Shown one piece after another: positions 45,208-54,432 of a stretch of 64,000 nt of DNA. Source of the DNA: DATFDN01 sp963818885 (GTDB taxonomy: Bacteria; Pseudomonadota; Alphaproteobacteria; Acetobacterales; Acetobacteraceae); NCBI GenBank assembly GCA_963818885.1, contig CAWFTP010000004.1:576738-640737 (forward strand), written 5' to 3'. The notes under the pieces were generated by a model. The model was not told the origin of the DNA, did not search any database, and was given only the letters and a program-made list of their open reading frames with translations. The stretch's first letter is position 1, and every line of letters begins with the position of its first letter. A program made the position numbers and the translations under genes.

Positions 45208-46796
45208 GGAATCCGCGGCAGCGTCTCGTAGGTGTGGAACGGCGGCGGCGACGGCAGCATCCATTCCAGCGTGGTCGCGCCCTCACCCCAGTAGTTAGGC
45301 GCCACGTGCTCCTTGGAGCTGAACGTGCGGTACAGCACATAGAAGAACACCAGGAAGGCGATGCCGCTGATATAGGCGCCAAGCGAGGAGACCAGGTTCC
45401 AACCCCAGAACGCCTCGGGATAATCCGGATAGCGCCGCGGCATGCCGTCCACGCCCAGGAAGTGCTGCGGAAAGAAGGTCAGGTTGACGCCGATGAAGGT
45501 CAACCAGAAATGCACCTTCCCCCAGAACTCCGGATATGGGCGGCCCGACATCTTGCCGATCCAGAAGTAGAATCCGGCGAAGATGCCGAACACCGCGCCG
45601 AGCGAGAGCACGTAGTGGAAATGCGCTACCACGTAGTAGGTGTTGTGTAGGATCTGGTCGATGCTGGCGTTGCCGAGCACGACCCCGGTCACTCCGCCGA
45701 GCGTGAACACGAAGATGAAGCCGAGTGCCCACAGCATCGGCGTCGTGAACTCGATCGAACCGCCCCACATCGTCGCGATCCAGGAGAAGATCTTGATCCC
45801 CGTGGGGACCGCGATGACCAGGGTCGCGGCCATGAAATAGGCCCTGGTATCGACGCTCATTCCGGAGACGAACATGTGGTGCGCCCACACGACGAAGCCG
45901 ATCACGCCGATCGCCACCATCGCGTAGGCCATGCCGAGGTAGCCGAAGATCGCCTTCTTGCTGAAGGTCGCGACCACGTGGCTCACGATCCCGAACGCCG
46001 GCAGGATCATGATGTAGACCTCAGGGTGGCCGAAGAACCAGAAGAGGTGCTGGAACAGCACCGGATCGCCGCCGCCGGCGGGGTCGAAGAAGGCGGTGCC
46101 GAAATTGCGGTCACAGATCAGCATGGTCACGGCCCCCGCCAAAACGGGGATCGAGAGCAGCAGCAGGAACGCAGTCACCAGCATCGCCCAGATGAACAGC
46201 GGCATCTTGTGCAGCGTCATCCCCGGGGCGCGCATGTTGAAGATCGTGGTAATGAAGTTGATCGCGCCCAAGAGCGAGCTGATGCCGGCGAGGTGCAGCG
46301 CGAACAGGGTAAAATCCATGCCCGGCCCGGTCTCGTACGTGCTGAGCGAGAGTGGCGGATAGAGCGTCCAGCCGGTTCCTGACTCGCCCAGCATCAGGCC
46401 GGTGATGATCAGCACGAAGGCCGGGGGGAGCATCCAGAAGCTGATGTTGTTGAGCCGCGGGAACGCCATGTCGGGGGCGCCGATCATCAGCGGGATGAAC
46501 CAGTTCCCGAACCCGCCGATCAGTGCCGGCATGACCGCGAAGAAGATCATCAGCAGCCCATGCGCGGTGACGATCGTGTTCCACTCCTGCCCGGTGCTGA
46601 CCACGTGGTTGTCCGGGAACATCAACTGAGCGCGCATGATCTCCGACAAGATCGCGCCGGTCGTGGCGCCCACAAGCGCGAAGATCAGGTATAATGTTCC
46701 GATATCTTTATGGTTGGTGCTGCAGAACCAACGGGTGAAGAAGCCGAGCTGCTGGTGATGGTCGTCGTGGGCGTGGTCGTGGGTCGTGACCGACAT
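45204..46796 (-). CDS. ctaD: Cytochrome c oxidase subunit I
   Basis: The catalytic subunit of an aa3-type heme-copper oxidase, twelve transmembrane helices. Visible ligands: His in IVTAHGLLMIFF (heme a), the cross-linked H-P-E-V-Y in WFFGHPEVYIMILPAFG (CuB), the VWAHHMF pair (CuB), and HFHYVLSLG (hemes a3 and a). PEVYIMILPAFG followed by NHKDIGTLY-type ends marks a type A1 oxidase. AAGGAG stands seven bases before the ATG at 46796. It follows ctaC by 27 bases and is coupled to ctaB. Confidence 0.97.
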   Translation of the reverse strand: MSVTTHDHAHDDHHQQLGFFTRWFCSTNHKDIGTLYLIFALVGATTGAILSEIMRAQLMFPDNHVVSTGQEWNTIVTAHGLLMIFFAVMPALIGGFGNWFIPLMIGAPDMAFPRLNNISFWMLPPAFVLIITGLMLGESGTGWTLYPPLSLSTYETGPGMDFTLFALHLAGISSLLGAINFITTIFNMRAPGMTLHKMPLFIWAMLVTAFLLLLSIPVLAGAVTMLICDRNFGTAFFDPAGGGDPVLFQHLFWFFGHPEVYIMILPAFGIVSHVVATFSKKAIFGYLGMAYAMVAIGVIGFVVWAHHMFVSGMSVDTRAYFMAATLVIAVPTGIKIFSWIATMWGGSIEFTTPMLWALGFIFVFTLGGVTGVVLGNASIDQILHNTYYVVAHFHYVLSLGAVFGIFAGFYFWIGKMSGRPYPEFWGKVHFWLTFIGVNLTFFPQHFLGVDGMPRRYPDYPEAFWGWNLVSSLGAYISGIAFLVFFYVLYRTFSSKEHVAPNYWGEGATTLEWMLPSPPPFHTYETLPRIP

Positions 46797-46823
46797 GGTG
46801 GTCTCCTTCTGGCGCACGCCGTC

Positions 46824-47706
46824 TCAGTGCCGCGCCGCCGTCCCTGCACTCGCGAGCATCAGCTGACCCGCCGGCGCCGGCCCGCTGGGCGGGGTCGCAT
46901 CGGCGGAGAATTGCTTTTGCGCCTGGGCGACCCAGGCCTGGAATTCCACGGGGGTGACTGCGCGTACGACGATGGGCATGCGGCTGTGATTGGTGCCGCA
47001 GATCTGGTTGCACTGCCCGTAGTAGACGCCCGGCTTGTCGATCCTCACCCACGTCTCGATGGTGCGTCCCGGGATAGCGTAGCGCTGCATGCCGAGCGAG
47101 GGAATGAAGAAGCTGTGGATCACGTCGCCGCTGGTCTGCAGCACCCGGATGTTCTTGCCGACCGGCAGCACCAGGTCATTGTCGACCGTCAGTAGCCGCA
47201 ATTGTCCCGGCTTCAGCTTGTCGTCGGGGACGATATAGCTCGAGAAATCGAGGTTCTTCTCGTCCGGGTAAGTATATTGCCAATACCATTGATGGCCGGT
47301 CACCTTGATCGTCAGGTCGGGATGATCGGTCCTGTCCTCGTAGTAGACGAGGCGGAAGGACGGAATGGCCATCGCCACCAGGATCAGAATCGGAATCACC
47401 GTCCAGGCGATCTCGATGACGGTGTTGTGGCTGACCGTCGAAGGGACCGGATTGCGCTTCGCGTTGTAACGCCAGATCACCCAGGCCAGCAGGCCGCCGA
47501 CGAACAGGGTGATGAAAATGATGATGCCCAGAACGAGATGGTTCAGCGCGATGATGTCGCGCTTCACCGGGCTGAAACCTGATTGCAGCGTGACCGCCCA
47601 TGGAGCTCGGAGCCTGCGCGAAGGCGGATGGCGCGAGCAGCACTGCAAGAGACGATGCCAGCGTCGCCAAGGCGACCCGGGGAATTGCGCGACTCGGCCG
47701 TGTCAT
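46824..47706 (-). pseudogene. ctaC: Cytochrome c oxidase subunit II, frameshifted in the signal region
   Basis: Delivers electrons from cytochrome c through CuA. A signal peptide (RVALATLASSLAVLLAPSAFAQ) starts at 47706. One extra base near 47604, within a GAGCTC, separates it from the mature part, PWAVTLQSGFSPVKRDI. The mature part has two helices (LVLGIIIFITLFVGGLLAWV and IAWTVIPILILVAMAI), then GHQWYWQYTYPDE and the CuA site GQCNQICGTNHSRMP (Cys, Cys, His, Met). Length 883 = 3x294+1. As the downstream operon is intact and the protein is needed for the oxidase, an error in the sequence is likely. Confidence 0.92.
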
Positions 47707-47807
47707 GATCGATCCCGTCCCTCGCAGGCCGAACGCGGCCCGGCTCGCTCACTCGCCTAGCCGAGAGACTTCGCCAGATCAAGCCGCTGGCCGCATGCGC
47801 GCGGCGC

Positions 47808-48477
47808 TCAGTTGCTCAGATGCACAAGGGTGAAAAGTCCCGCCGGCGGCACTTGCATCATGGCGGCATTCGCCCGCTCCGGCGGCCCGAGCAGATCCTC
47901 GATCGCGAAATCGGGATGCCAGCCCAGCTTGCGCGATGCGGGCGCCATCGCACGCTCGATCCACCAGCGCGGTCCGCGCTCGGCGCGGAAATGGCCGACG
48001 AACAGCAGGTGCCCGCCGGGACGCACGACACGGCGCATCTCAGTCAGCAGCCGCTCGGATGGGGCACGACCGAGGCGACGAACATCGCCACCGCGATATC
48101 GAAACTGGCGGCCGGAAAATCGGTCGCCTCGGCGTCCATCTCGCGCAGCGTGGCGATGTTGGGCAGCTGGAGCTCCTGCAACCCGCTTGCGGGCAAGCTC
48201 CAGCATGTGGGCCGAAAGGTCGATGCCGGTGATAAGCTTGTCCGATCCGTAATGGGGCAGCGCGAGGCCGGTGCCGACGCCCATCTCCAGCACGCGCCGG
48301 CCGGGCAGGCGGTTGACGGCTTGCACCGCGCGGCGCCGGCCGAACCCCGACACGCCGCCGAAGGTCAGCGTCATAGATTCGCGCCCAGCGCCGGTAGGCG
48401 GCGCGGACGGCGTCCGCATCCAGCGCCGCACGGGGCCGTACTCTGATCGGACCGTATGCTCTGTCCCATTCGCGCAC
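47808..48477 (-). pseudogene. SAM-dependent methyltransferase, several frameshifts
   Basis: Pieced together, the product begins MREWDRAYGPIRVRPRA, has RRWARIYD and then (after a shift near 48369) LTFGGVSGFGRRRAVQAVNR. Motif I is RVLEMGVGTGLALPHYG, followed by ITGIDLSAHMLELARKRV. A second shift near 48180 leads to ELQLPNIATLREMDAEATDF, and a third (a deletion) near 48060 to RLLTEMRRVVRPGGHLLFVG. The restored 222-residue protein resembles PmtA-type phospholipid N-methyltransferases. Three shifts in one short gene make this either a pseudogene or a poorly sequenced stretch. Confidence 0.75.
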
Positions 48478-48595
48478 CGTCTCCGCTGCCGTGCCTATGA
48501 TAGGGAGCGCGCCGAGGCAAGCACGCCGGGTTCCACGCTACGCCGAGCGTTTTCCTTGCTGCCCGCCGCCGCCGGACCTATGACCCGATCCTAGA

Positions 48596-48670
48596 TGGGG
48601 CGTCGCCAAGCGGTAAGGCAGCGGATTTTGGTTCCGCCATGCGGAGGTTCGAATCCTCCCGCCCCAGCCA
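48596..48670 (+). tRNA. tRNA-Gln (anticodon UUG)
   Basis: 75 bases with encoded CCA. The acceptor TGGGGCG pairs with CGCCCCA, the D arm is GCC-AAGCGGTAA-GGC, the anticodon stem GCGGA/TCCGC encloses TTTTGGT with anticodon TTG, and the T arm GGAGG-TTCGAAT-CCTCC is perfect. Its 3' end is copied at 49547-49573, marking it as an integration site. Confidence 0.96.
48643..48670. repeat. Left copy of tRNA 3'-end direct repeat (att-like)
   Basis: The last 28 bases of tRNA-Gln (T arm to CCA) recur with one C fewer at 49547-49573. This is the usual sign of a site-specific integration at a tRNA gene: this copy keeps the working tRNA, the other is the displaced end. Confidence 0.7.
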
Positions 48671-48774
48671 GCTAGCTGGAACAGCTGTGCAGACGGCCAC
48701 GCTGGACATACCTGCTCAGCACATCCCGCCTGCACGAGAGCTGCGCCGAGGCGATCCTCATCGCCGCGCAATGA

Positions 48775-49114
48775 TCAGTCCGCACCGCGAAAGGGATTGG
48801 CGATGCGAAGGCCGCCGTCGAGCGCCATGTCGTGCTGCATGTCCTCCGACCATAGAGTATCGCGGCCCGCTCGGAGCGCTGATGCGGCAATCATGGCATC
48901 ATAGATAGAGAGCCGATACCGCTCCGCGAGCGCCAAGCCGGTCTCTGCGTCTCGATCGCAGAGGGTGGACCGTCAGCAGGCCACCCAACATCCCAGGAAG
49001 GCGTACGTGACGGTGAAGGACATCCGCATCTTCCGCCGCGCCACATTCAAGTTCGTTGAAAACCTGGACCTGATTGCTCCCCCAGCAGCCATTCGACCAC
49101 CTCGCGCGATCCAC
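48775..49114 (-). pseudogene. VapC-like PIN-domain toxin remnant
   Basis: One frame gives VQVFNELECGAAEDADVLHR and LLTVHPL; after a shift near 48960 another gives ETGLALAERYRLSIYDAMIA followed by LWSEDMQHDMALDGGLRI and the stop at 48775. These are the middle and C-terminal parts of a PIN-domain nuclease (SIYDAMIAAS and WSEDM carry the conserved acidic residues). The N terminus with the first catalytic Asp is missing and no antitoxin gene remains, so it is a dead fragment. It lies inside the tRNA-bounded island. Confidence 0.65.
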
Positions 49115-49546
49115 CTCCGTGGCGTCGCCCGAAGCAATTAGACGAGAACATTGGCACGTTGAGGGAAAGCGGCGGAAATTCGCCTCGTTTCATCGAAGCA
49201 TTTCGAATTCAGCGGGTAGTCGGCCTGACGGAAGGCGCGTAGGCAACATCTAGAAGCTTTTCGCGGGCTCCGCTTTTGAGCGATGACGCCAAATTGGCGG
49301 CCGTCGGCACATGATTCAGCGATCGCATTACACCAACTTGAGCCTCCATGCGCCTCAGACAATGCACAGCGCGCAGAGCAACGGCATTCGGAGGACTGTT
49401 ACCACGACATATTTGCGACGCTGCACACGAGCCTCGGAGAAAATTAATACGATGCGCGATCCGTGTAGTAGTTGCGTGCTAAACAAGCCACGTTCGTGCG
49501 TCCCCGTCCAAAGAGGTCTGGCAGAATCAATCGTTTGGCAAGGACT
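49115..49546 (+). other. Island remnant without recognisable genes
   Basis: About 430 bases, AT-richer than the surroundings, between the PIN remnant and the second copy of the tRNA 3' end. Only short frames occur (for example one ending ATLHTSLGEN on the plus strand), none recognised. No integrase is seen. It is best described as decayed mobile DNA. Confidence 0.5.
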
Positions 49547-49573
49547 GGAGGTTCGAATCCTCCCGCCCAGCCA
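49547..49573. repeat. Right copy of tRNA 3'-end direct repeat (att-like)
   Basis: Copies the T arm and CCA end of tRNA-Gln (27 of 28 bases, one C missing), about 0.9 kb downstream. The sequence before it does not fold as a tRNA, so it is a displaced end and not a second tRNA gene. Confidence 0.7.
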
Positions 49574-49654
49574 ATCCTAAGCCGAACCGCCGGCCCGGTT
49601 TACCGCCAGCTCACCCTGCCGCACACTCGGCGCGCGCAGCACGAAGAGCAGGGC

Positions 49655-50717
49655 ATGGGTCAGCGGATCGCCGTGATCGGCGCGGGGGCGGTGGGCGGCT
49701 ATGTCGGGGCGGGGCTCGCCGCTTCGGGGCAGGACGTCACCCTCATCGATCCGTGGCCCGCCCATGTCGAGGCGGTCCGGGCGAGCGGGATGCGCCTCTC
49801 CGGCATGACGCCGGCCGAGACCCGCATCGTGCGCGCCAACGCGATCCATCTGACCGAAGCTGCAGCGCGATCGCCCGCGAGGCGCCGATCGACATCGCGT
49901 TCGTCGCGGTGAAGTCCGTACGACACCGAATGGGCGACGGCGATGATCGCGCAGTATCTCGTCGCCGACCGGCTACATCGTTTCCTTGCAGAACTGCATC
50001 AACGAGGAGCGGGTCGCCGCCATCGTCGGCTGGGGCCGCACCGTCGGCGCTGTCGTCAGCGGCGGGCTTGCGCTCGATCTCTACGAGCCCGGCCATATCC
50101 GCCGCACAATGGCGAAGCGCAGCGATATTCCCTCGCTCTATGTCGGCGAGCCGCACGGGCAGATCACTCCGCGCCTCGCCGCGCTGGCTTCCATGCTGAA
50201 CGATGTCGACGTGACCAAGGCGACCGACAATCTCTGGGGCGAGCGCTGGACCAAGCTATGCGTCAACGGGATGCGCAATGGCGTCTCGGCGGCAACCGGC
50301 ATGGGTGGCAACGAGCGCGATGGACATGACGCGGTCCGCCGGGTCTGCATCGCGCTCGGCGCGGAATTGGTTCGGGTTGGCCAGGCGCTCGGCTATCAGC
50401 TCGGCAAGATCGGCGCGCTCGATCCCGAAACGCTGGCGCGCGCGCATGAGGGCGATTCGGCGCTCGCTCGCCGAGATCGAGCGCCTGATGCTCGCGGCCA
50501 CCAGCACGGAGGCGCGCAGCCCATTGCAGCGTCCATCGATGGCGCAGGACATGGCCAAGGGGCGTCGAACCGAGATCGAGTTCATGAACGGGTTCATCGC
50601 CGAAAAAGGCCGGGAAGCCGGCGTTCCCGCCCCACCCATGCTCGTCTTACCGAGGCAGTGAAGCAGGTGGAGCGTGGCGAGATTCCACCGCGCCCGGCCA
50701 ACGTGCTCTGGAACTAG
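49655..50717 (+). pseudogene. 2-dehydropantoate 2-reductase-like protein, several frameshifts
   Basis: Begins RIAVIGAGAVGGYVGAGLAA, the NADP-binding start of ketopantoate reductase (PanE/ApbA) family proteins. Successive frames then give REAPIDIAFVAVKS, YDTEWATAMIAQYLVAD, LQNCINEERVAAIVGWG, and WTKLCVNGMRNGVSAATG (conserved Lys region). The last frames give EIERLMLAATSTEA, RRTEIEFMNGFIAEKGREAG and LTEAVKQVERGEIPPRP. Shifts fall near 49860, 49918, 49973, 50465 and 50633. The restored protein of about 350 residues would reduce a 2-oxo acid with NADPH; pantothenate synthesis is possible but family members vary. Confidence 0.7.
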
Positions 50718-50758
50718 GAGCGGAATGACATCGGCTGTCACCATCGCGCCTGCGGTCG

Positions 50759-50781
50759 CCTCTCCCGCTCGGCGGGAGAGG
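50759..50781. repeat. Palindromic hairpin repeat 1
   Basis: CCTCTCCCGC, loop TCG, GCGGGAGAGG: a perfect 10-bp stem just past the reductase-like gene. It resembles the C/G-rich hairpins dispersed between genes in many high-GC Proteobacteria. Confidence 0.65.
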
Positions 50782-50859
50782 CCGGCGCGCGTTACCGTGC
50801 CGGGTGAAGGTGATGCGCTCAGCGCCGCAAATCCGCCCCGCCGCACGCCCCTCACCCCT

Positions 50860-50892
50860 CCCTCTCCCCCCGCAATCTGCGGGGGGAGAGGG
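50860..50892. repeat. Palindromic hairpin repeat 2
   Basis: A perfect 15-bp stem (CCCTCTCCCCCCGCA) with loop ATC, directly before the amine-oxidase start and preceded by CCCCTCACCCCTC. No T tract follows. It is related in sequence to the hairpin at 50759 and forms with it one intergenic repeat cluster. Confidence 0.7.
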
Positions 50893-50906
50893 GTCAGGTC
50901 GCCTTG

Positions 50907-52198
50907 ATGGAGCGCGCCGACGCTGACGTGGCGATCATAGGCGCGGGCGCTGCCGGCCTGGGGGCGGCGCATGCGTTGCGGGCACGTGGGCTGCGCGGCG
51001 TCGTGCTGGAGGCGAGCGGACGTATAGGCGGGCGGGCATGGACCACCCATCCGCCGGAGCTCGGCGGAGTCTGGTTCGATATGGGCGCGATCTGGCTACA
51101 CGCGGCTGAGCGCAATCCACTCACGCCGCTCGCGCAAGTCGTCGGCGCGCGTCTGCTGAACTCGGCCGATCTGCGCACCGAACGCACCTATGTCGGAGAA
51201 TCGGCCGGCCACGCCGGCGGAGCTCGCCGATTATGAGGACGCACCGCGCCGGTTCGAGGCGACCGCGGAGGACCTGCTCGCCCGGCTGGACGATGCGCCC
51301 CTCGCGCGCGGTGGCGCGCGCCCGGCCCGGCGATCCGTGGGCGCTCACCGTGGAGGCATGGGAAGGGCCGGTCATCTGTGCCGCCGATGCCGACAGGTTC
51401 AGCTTGCGCGACTGGCAGGCGAACGCCCTCTCCGGCTCGAACCTCGTCCCGGATGGCGGCATCGGCGCATTCATCGCGAACCATCTCGGCGCCGGGCTCG
51501 ACATCCGGCTCAACACTCCGGTCAGCCGCATCGGCTGGTCCGGCCCTAGGGGCGGGGTGGAACTGACGACGAGCGCCGGCACATTGTGCGCGTCCGCCTG
51601 CATCGTCACCGCGTCGACCGGCGTGCTGGCTGACGGGGCAATCCGCTTCGACCCGTCGCTTCCCGCCTCGACGCAGGAAGCGATAGCCGATCTGCCGATG
51701 GGCCTGGCCGTCAAGGTGGCGTTGCGCGCGGTCGGCACCGACCGGCTCGATCTGCCCATGCATTGCGCGCTCGACCACCAGGTCCGGCGCAGCGGCGATC
51801 CGTTCATGATCTTCCAGTGCTGGCCCTACGGACGCGACTACGTTCAGGGCTGGATCGGCGGCTCCCCGGCCTGGGAACTCGCCCGCCAGGGCGATGCTGC
51901 CGTCCGCGACTTCGCGCTCGCCGAGCTTCGCTCCCGTTTCGGCGACCGCGCGGACAAGCTGTTCGAGAACGGCGCCAGCATCATCACGCATTGGGATGCC
52001 GAACCCTGGATCCGCGGCGCCTATTGCTACGCGACCCCCGGCCACGCCGGAGCCCGCGCCGTGCTCGGCGCGCCGCTCGCGGATGGACACTTGGTCTTCG
52101 CGGGCGAGGCCTGTCACGTCGGGCTGGCTGGCACGCTCGGCGGCGCGTTCCTCTCGGGCGAGGCGGCGGCAGCGGCCGTCGCCGCGGCGATCGCGTGA
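50907..52198 (+). pseudogene. FAD-dependent amine oxidase-like protein, frameshifted
   Basis: Opens with the FAD dinucleotide fold VAIIGAGAAGLGAAHALRAR and the second contact EASGRIGGRAW, as in flavin monoamine oxidases. Shifts near 51198 and 51313 separate it from PATPAELADYEDAPRRFEAT and WALTVEAWEGPVICAADADR. The long C-terminal part has GSNLVPDGGIGAFIANHL, GLAVKVALRAVG and the FAD tail GHLVFAGEACHVGLAGTLGG. Length 1292 = 3x430+2 agrees with two insertions. The restored protein of 429 residues oxidises an amine; the substrate is unknown. It overlaps the S49 peptidase gene by one base. Confidence 0.8.
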
Positions 52199-52987
52199 TG
52201 CGGCTGCGGTTCTGGAGGCGCACCGTTCCGGTCATCGAGCTGCACGGCCTGATCGCCCACCGGCCCGGCCTGCTCAATCTGCGTACCGTTTCCCCGCTGA
52301 TCGAGCGCGGCTTCGCCGCTGCCGGCAAGCAGCCGGTGATCCTCGACATCGACAGCCCCGGCGGCTCGCCCGTGCAGTCCGACCTCATCGCCGCCATGAT
52401 CCGTCGCCAGGCTGAGAAGACCGGGCTGACGGTTCATGCCGTGATCGCCGATGTCGGCGCCTCCGGCGGCTACTGGATCGCCTGCGCCGCCGACCGCATC
52501 TGGGCCAACCCGATGAGCATCGTCGGCTCGATCGGCGTGCGCGGCGGCGGCTTCGGCTTTCCTGACCTGCTCGCCCGGATAGGCGTGGAGCGGCGGCTCT
52601 ACACGGCGGGGAGCCACAAGGCCCGGCTCGACCCGTTCCTGCCCGAGAACACCCGATGATGTGGCTTTCGTGCAAGGCCTTCTCGACGATCTGCACGAGC
52701 GGTTCAAATCCTGGGTACGGCTGCGGCGCTCCGGCCGGCTGTCGGGGGACGAGTCGGCGCTCTTCGACGGCAGCTTCATGCTGGGCGACAAGGCGCTCGT
52801 TCTCGGGCTGATCGACGGCCTCGCCGATGTCGGCACCCTGGTGCGCGATCTGGGCGGCGAGAAGGCCCGGCCACGCACCTTCCGTCCTCGCCCGCGCGGC
52901 CTGCTGCGGCGCTTGCCGGGGCTCGGCGCGCACGCGGTGCTCGATGCCATCGAAGAGCGCGCCTGGCACGTCGACCTGCGGGGCTGA
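52198..52987 (+). pseudogene. S49-family peptidase (SppA/SohB-like), frameshifted
   Basis: Begins RFWRRTVPVIELHGLIAHRP. The S49 core has ILDIDSPGGSPVQSDLIA, the nucleophile in DVGASGGYWIACAAD, and the Lys in AGSHKARLDPFLPENT. One extra C near 52653 breaks the frame; without it the sequence runs on as DDVAFVQGLLDDLHERFKSW and GDKALVLGLIDGLADVGTLV. Length 790 = 3x263+1. The 262-residue protein is a single-domain Ser-Lys protease, likely acting on signal peptides or membrane proteins. It is coupled to the amine-oxidase gene. Confidence 0.85.
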
Positions 52988-53189
52988 ACGAAACATCGCC
53001 GTGGCTTAACCCGATATTTTCGTTTTGCTCCTAGCTTTCATCCGCGACGTTGCGACATGATCTTGCCATCGGAGTCGATGGCGGTTAAGGACTTACGAGC
53101 TGATCCTGATCGACTCGATGAGCGGCGACCGTTCCGGTCTCCGCATCCGTCGCGTTTAAGCAGATCGCGCCACGACGGAGGAACACGCA

Positions 53190-54368
53190 TTGGCACGTCC
53201 TTCCCGCCGCTCCCAGCTTGGAATTTCGTCATCTCTTCGCGCGGTCGGCTGCGCCGCCGTGCTCGCCCTTTTATCGGCCTGCGCGACGCAGGGGCCGACC
53301 GTGAACGAGACGCAGCAGGCGGCGGTCTACAAGGCCCATGCGCGCGGCAACTACGTGCCGCCCGGCCCGCCCGGCGACCCGTGGGGCCCGTATATCGAGG
53401 AGGCGTCGAGGCGGTTCGACGTGCCCGACCAGTGGGTCCGCGCCCTGATGCATGTCGAGTTGGGCGGGCAGGAGTACCAGAACGGCCAGCTCATCACTTC
53501 GAGCGCCGGCGCGATGGGGCTGATGCAAGTGATGCCGGGCACCTACGAGGAGCTGCAGGGCCGCTATGGGCTCGGCAACGACCCATTCGACCCGCATGAC
53601 AACATCATCGCCGGCGTCGCCTACATGCGGGAGCTCTACGACATCTACGGCTCCCCCGCGTTCCTCGCCGCCTACAACGGCGGCCCCGCCCGGCTTGACG
53701 ACTATCTCGCCGACTTCCGTCCGCTGCCGGCCGAAACGCGGCACTATGTCGCCATGATCGGCCCGGCGATCGACGGCGTCTATCCGCATCGCCGCTCGCC
53801 CGCCGAGGCGTATGCGATGAACGACATTCCCCTCGATATCGCCCCGGGCCTCCGATATGGCGGTGGTCAGGTCATGCTGGCGAGCGCCCGGCATGTCAGC
53901 CGGCGACCCGAGCGCTACGCCAAATCGCGTCACACCACCTCACGCGGCCGGACCGAGTATGCCAGCCGGCATGAGACGAAGATCGAGCGGCGCAACGGGA
54001 TCACTCGCGTCGCCCTGCTGATCCCGCAGGACAGCAAGCATCATGGGCGGCACGATTTCGTGCTGATCGATCGAGCGGAGGCAGCGCCGATCCCGGTGCG
54101 CCCGGGCGGCACCGGCGGCTGGGCGATCCAGGTCGGCGCTTATTCGAATGCCAAGCAGGCCCAGCGTGCGGTCGGCGATGCACGCTCCGACGCCCACAGG
54201 TCGCTCGGCACGTCGCATGCGAAGGTGGCGAGCGTCCACCAGGGTCACGAAACCCTGTATCGCGCCCGCCTCACCGGGATGTCCAAGGAAGCCGCGACGA
54301 ACGCCTGCAAGAAGCTGGCGCACGGACATTCGGGCTGCATCGTGTTGTCTCCCGCGGCGCAGTCGTGA
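53190..54368 (+). CDS. Lytic transglycosylase lipoprotein with SPOR domain
   Basis: A 392-residue envelope protein. A basic N terminus and hydrophobic stretch end in the lipobox LLSAC (Cys about 31). The SLT domain (about 62-185) has VRALMHVELGG with the catalytic Glu, SSAGAMGLMQVMPGT and LAAYNGGPARLDDYLADF. A basic linker follows, and the C terminus (about 305-390) is a SPOR domain (GGWAIQVGAYSNAKQAQ, YRARLTGMSKEAA) that binds denuded glycan. It cleaves peptidoglycan to 1,6-anhydro ends and may be septal. The start is TTG at 53190 with GGAGG eight bases before. Confidence 0.9.
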   Translation: MARPSRRSQLGISSSLRAVGCAAVLALLSACATQGPTVNETQQAAVYKAHARGNYVPPGPPGDPWGPYIEEASRRFDVPDQWVRALMHVELGGQEYQNGQLITSSAGAMGLMQVMPGTYEELQGRYGLGNDPFDPHDNIIAGVAYMRELYDIYGSPAFLAAYNGGPARLDDYLADFRPLPAETRHYVAMIGPAIDGVYPHRRSPAEAYAMNDIPLDIAPGLRYGGGQVMLASARHVSRRPERYAKSRHTTSRGRTEYASRHETKIERRNGITRVALLIPQDSKHHGRHDFVLIDRAEAAPIPVRPGGTGGWAIQVGAYSNAKQAQRAVGDARSDAHRSLGTSHAKVASVHQGHETLYRARLTGMSKEAATNACKKLAHGHSGCIVLSPAAQS

Positions 54369-54432
54369 CCGGCCGGTAGCGTTTTCCGCTCGCTCCCCTA
54401 AACTCCGGGGCGTCAGCTCCGGAGCTTGCTTG

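Noticed and set aside
45960..46610. CACGTG words in ctaD as parS sites
   Set aside because: They encode conserved residues, lack the TTT/AAA arms and are expected by chance in GC-rich DNA.
49490..49575. A second tRNA gene ending in the same T arm
   Set aside because: The bases before the T arm form no acceptor, D or anticodon stem; it is only a displaced 3' end.
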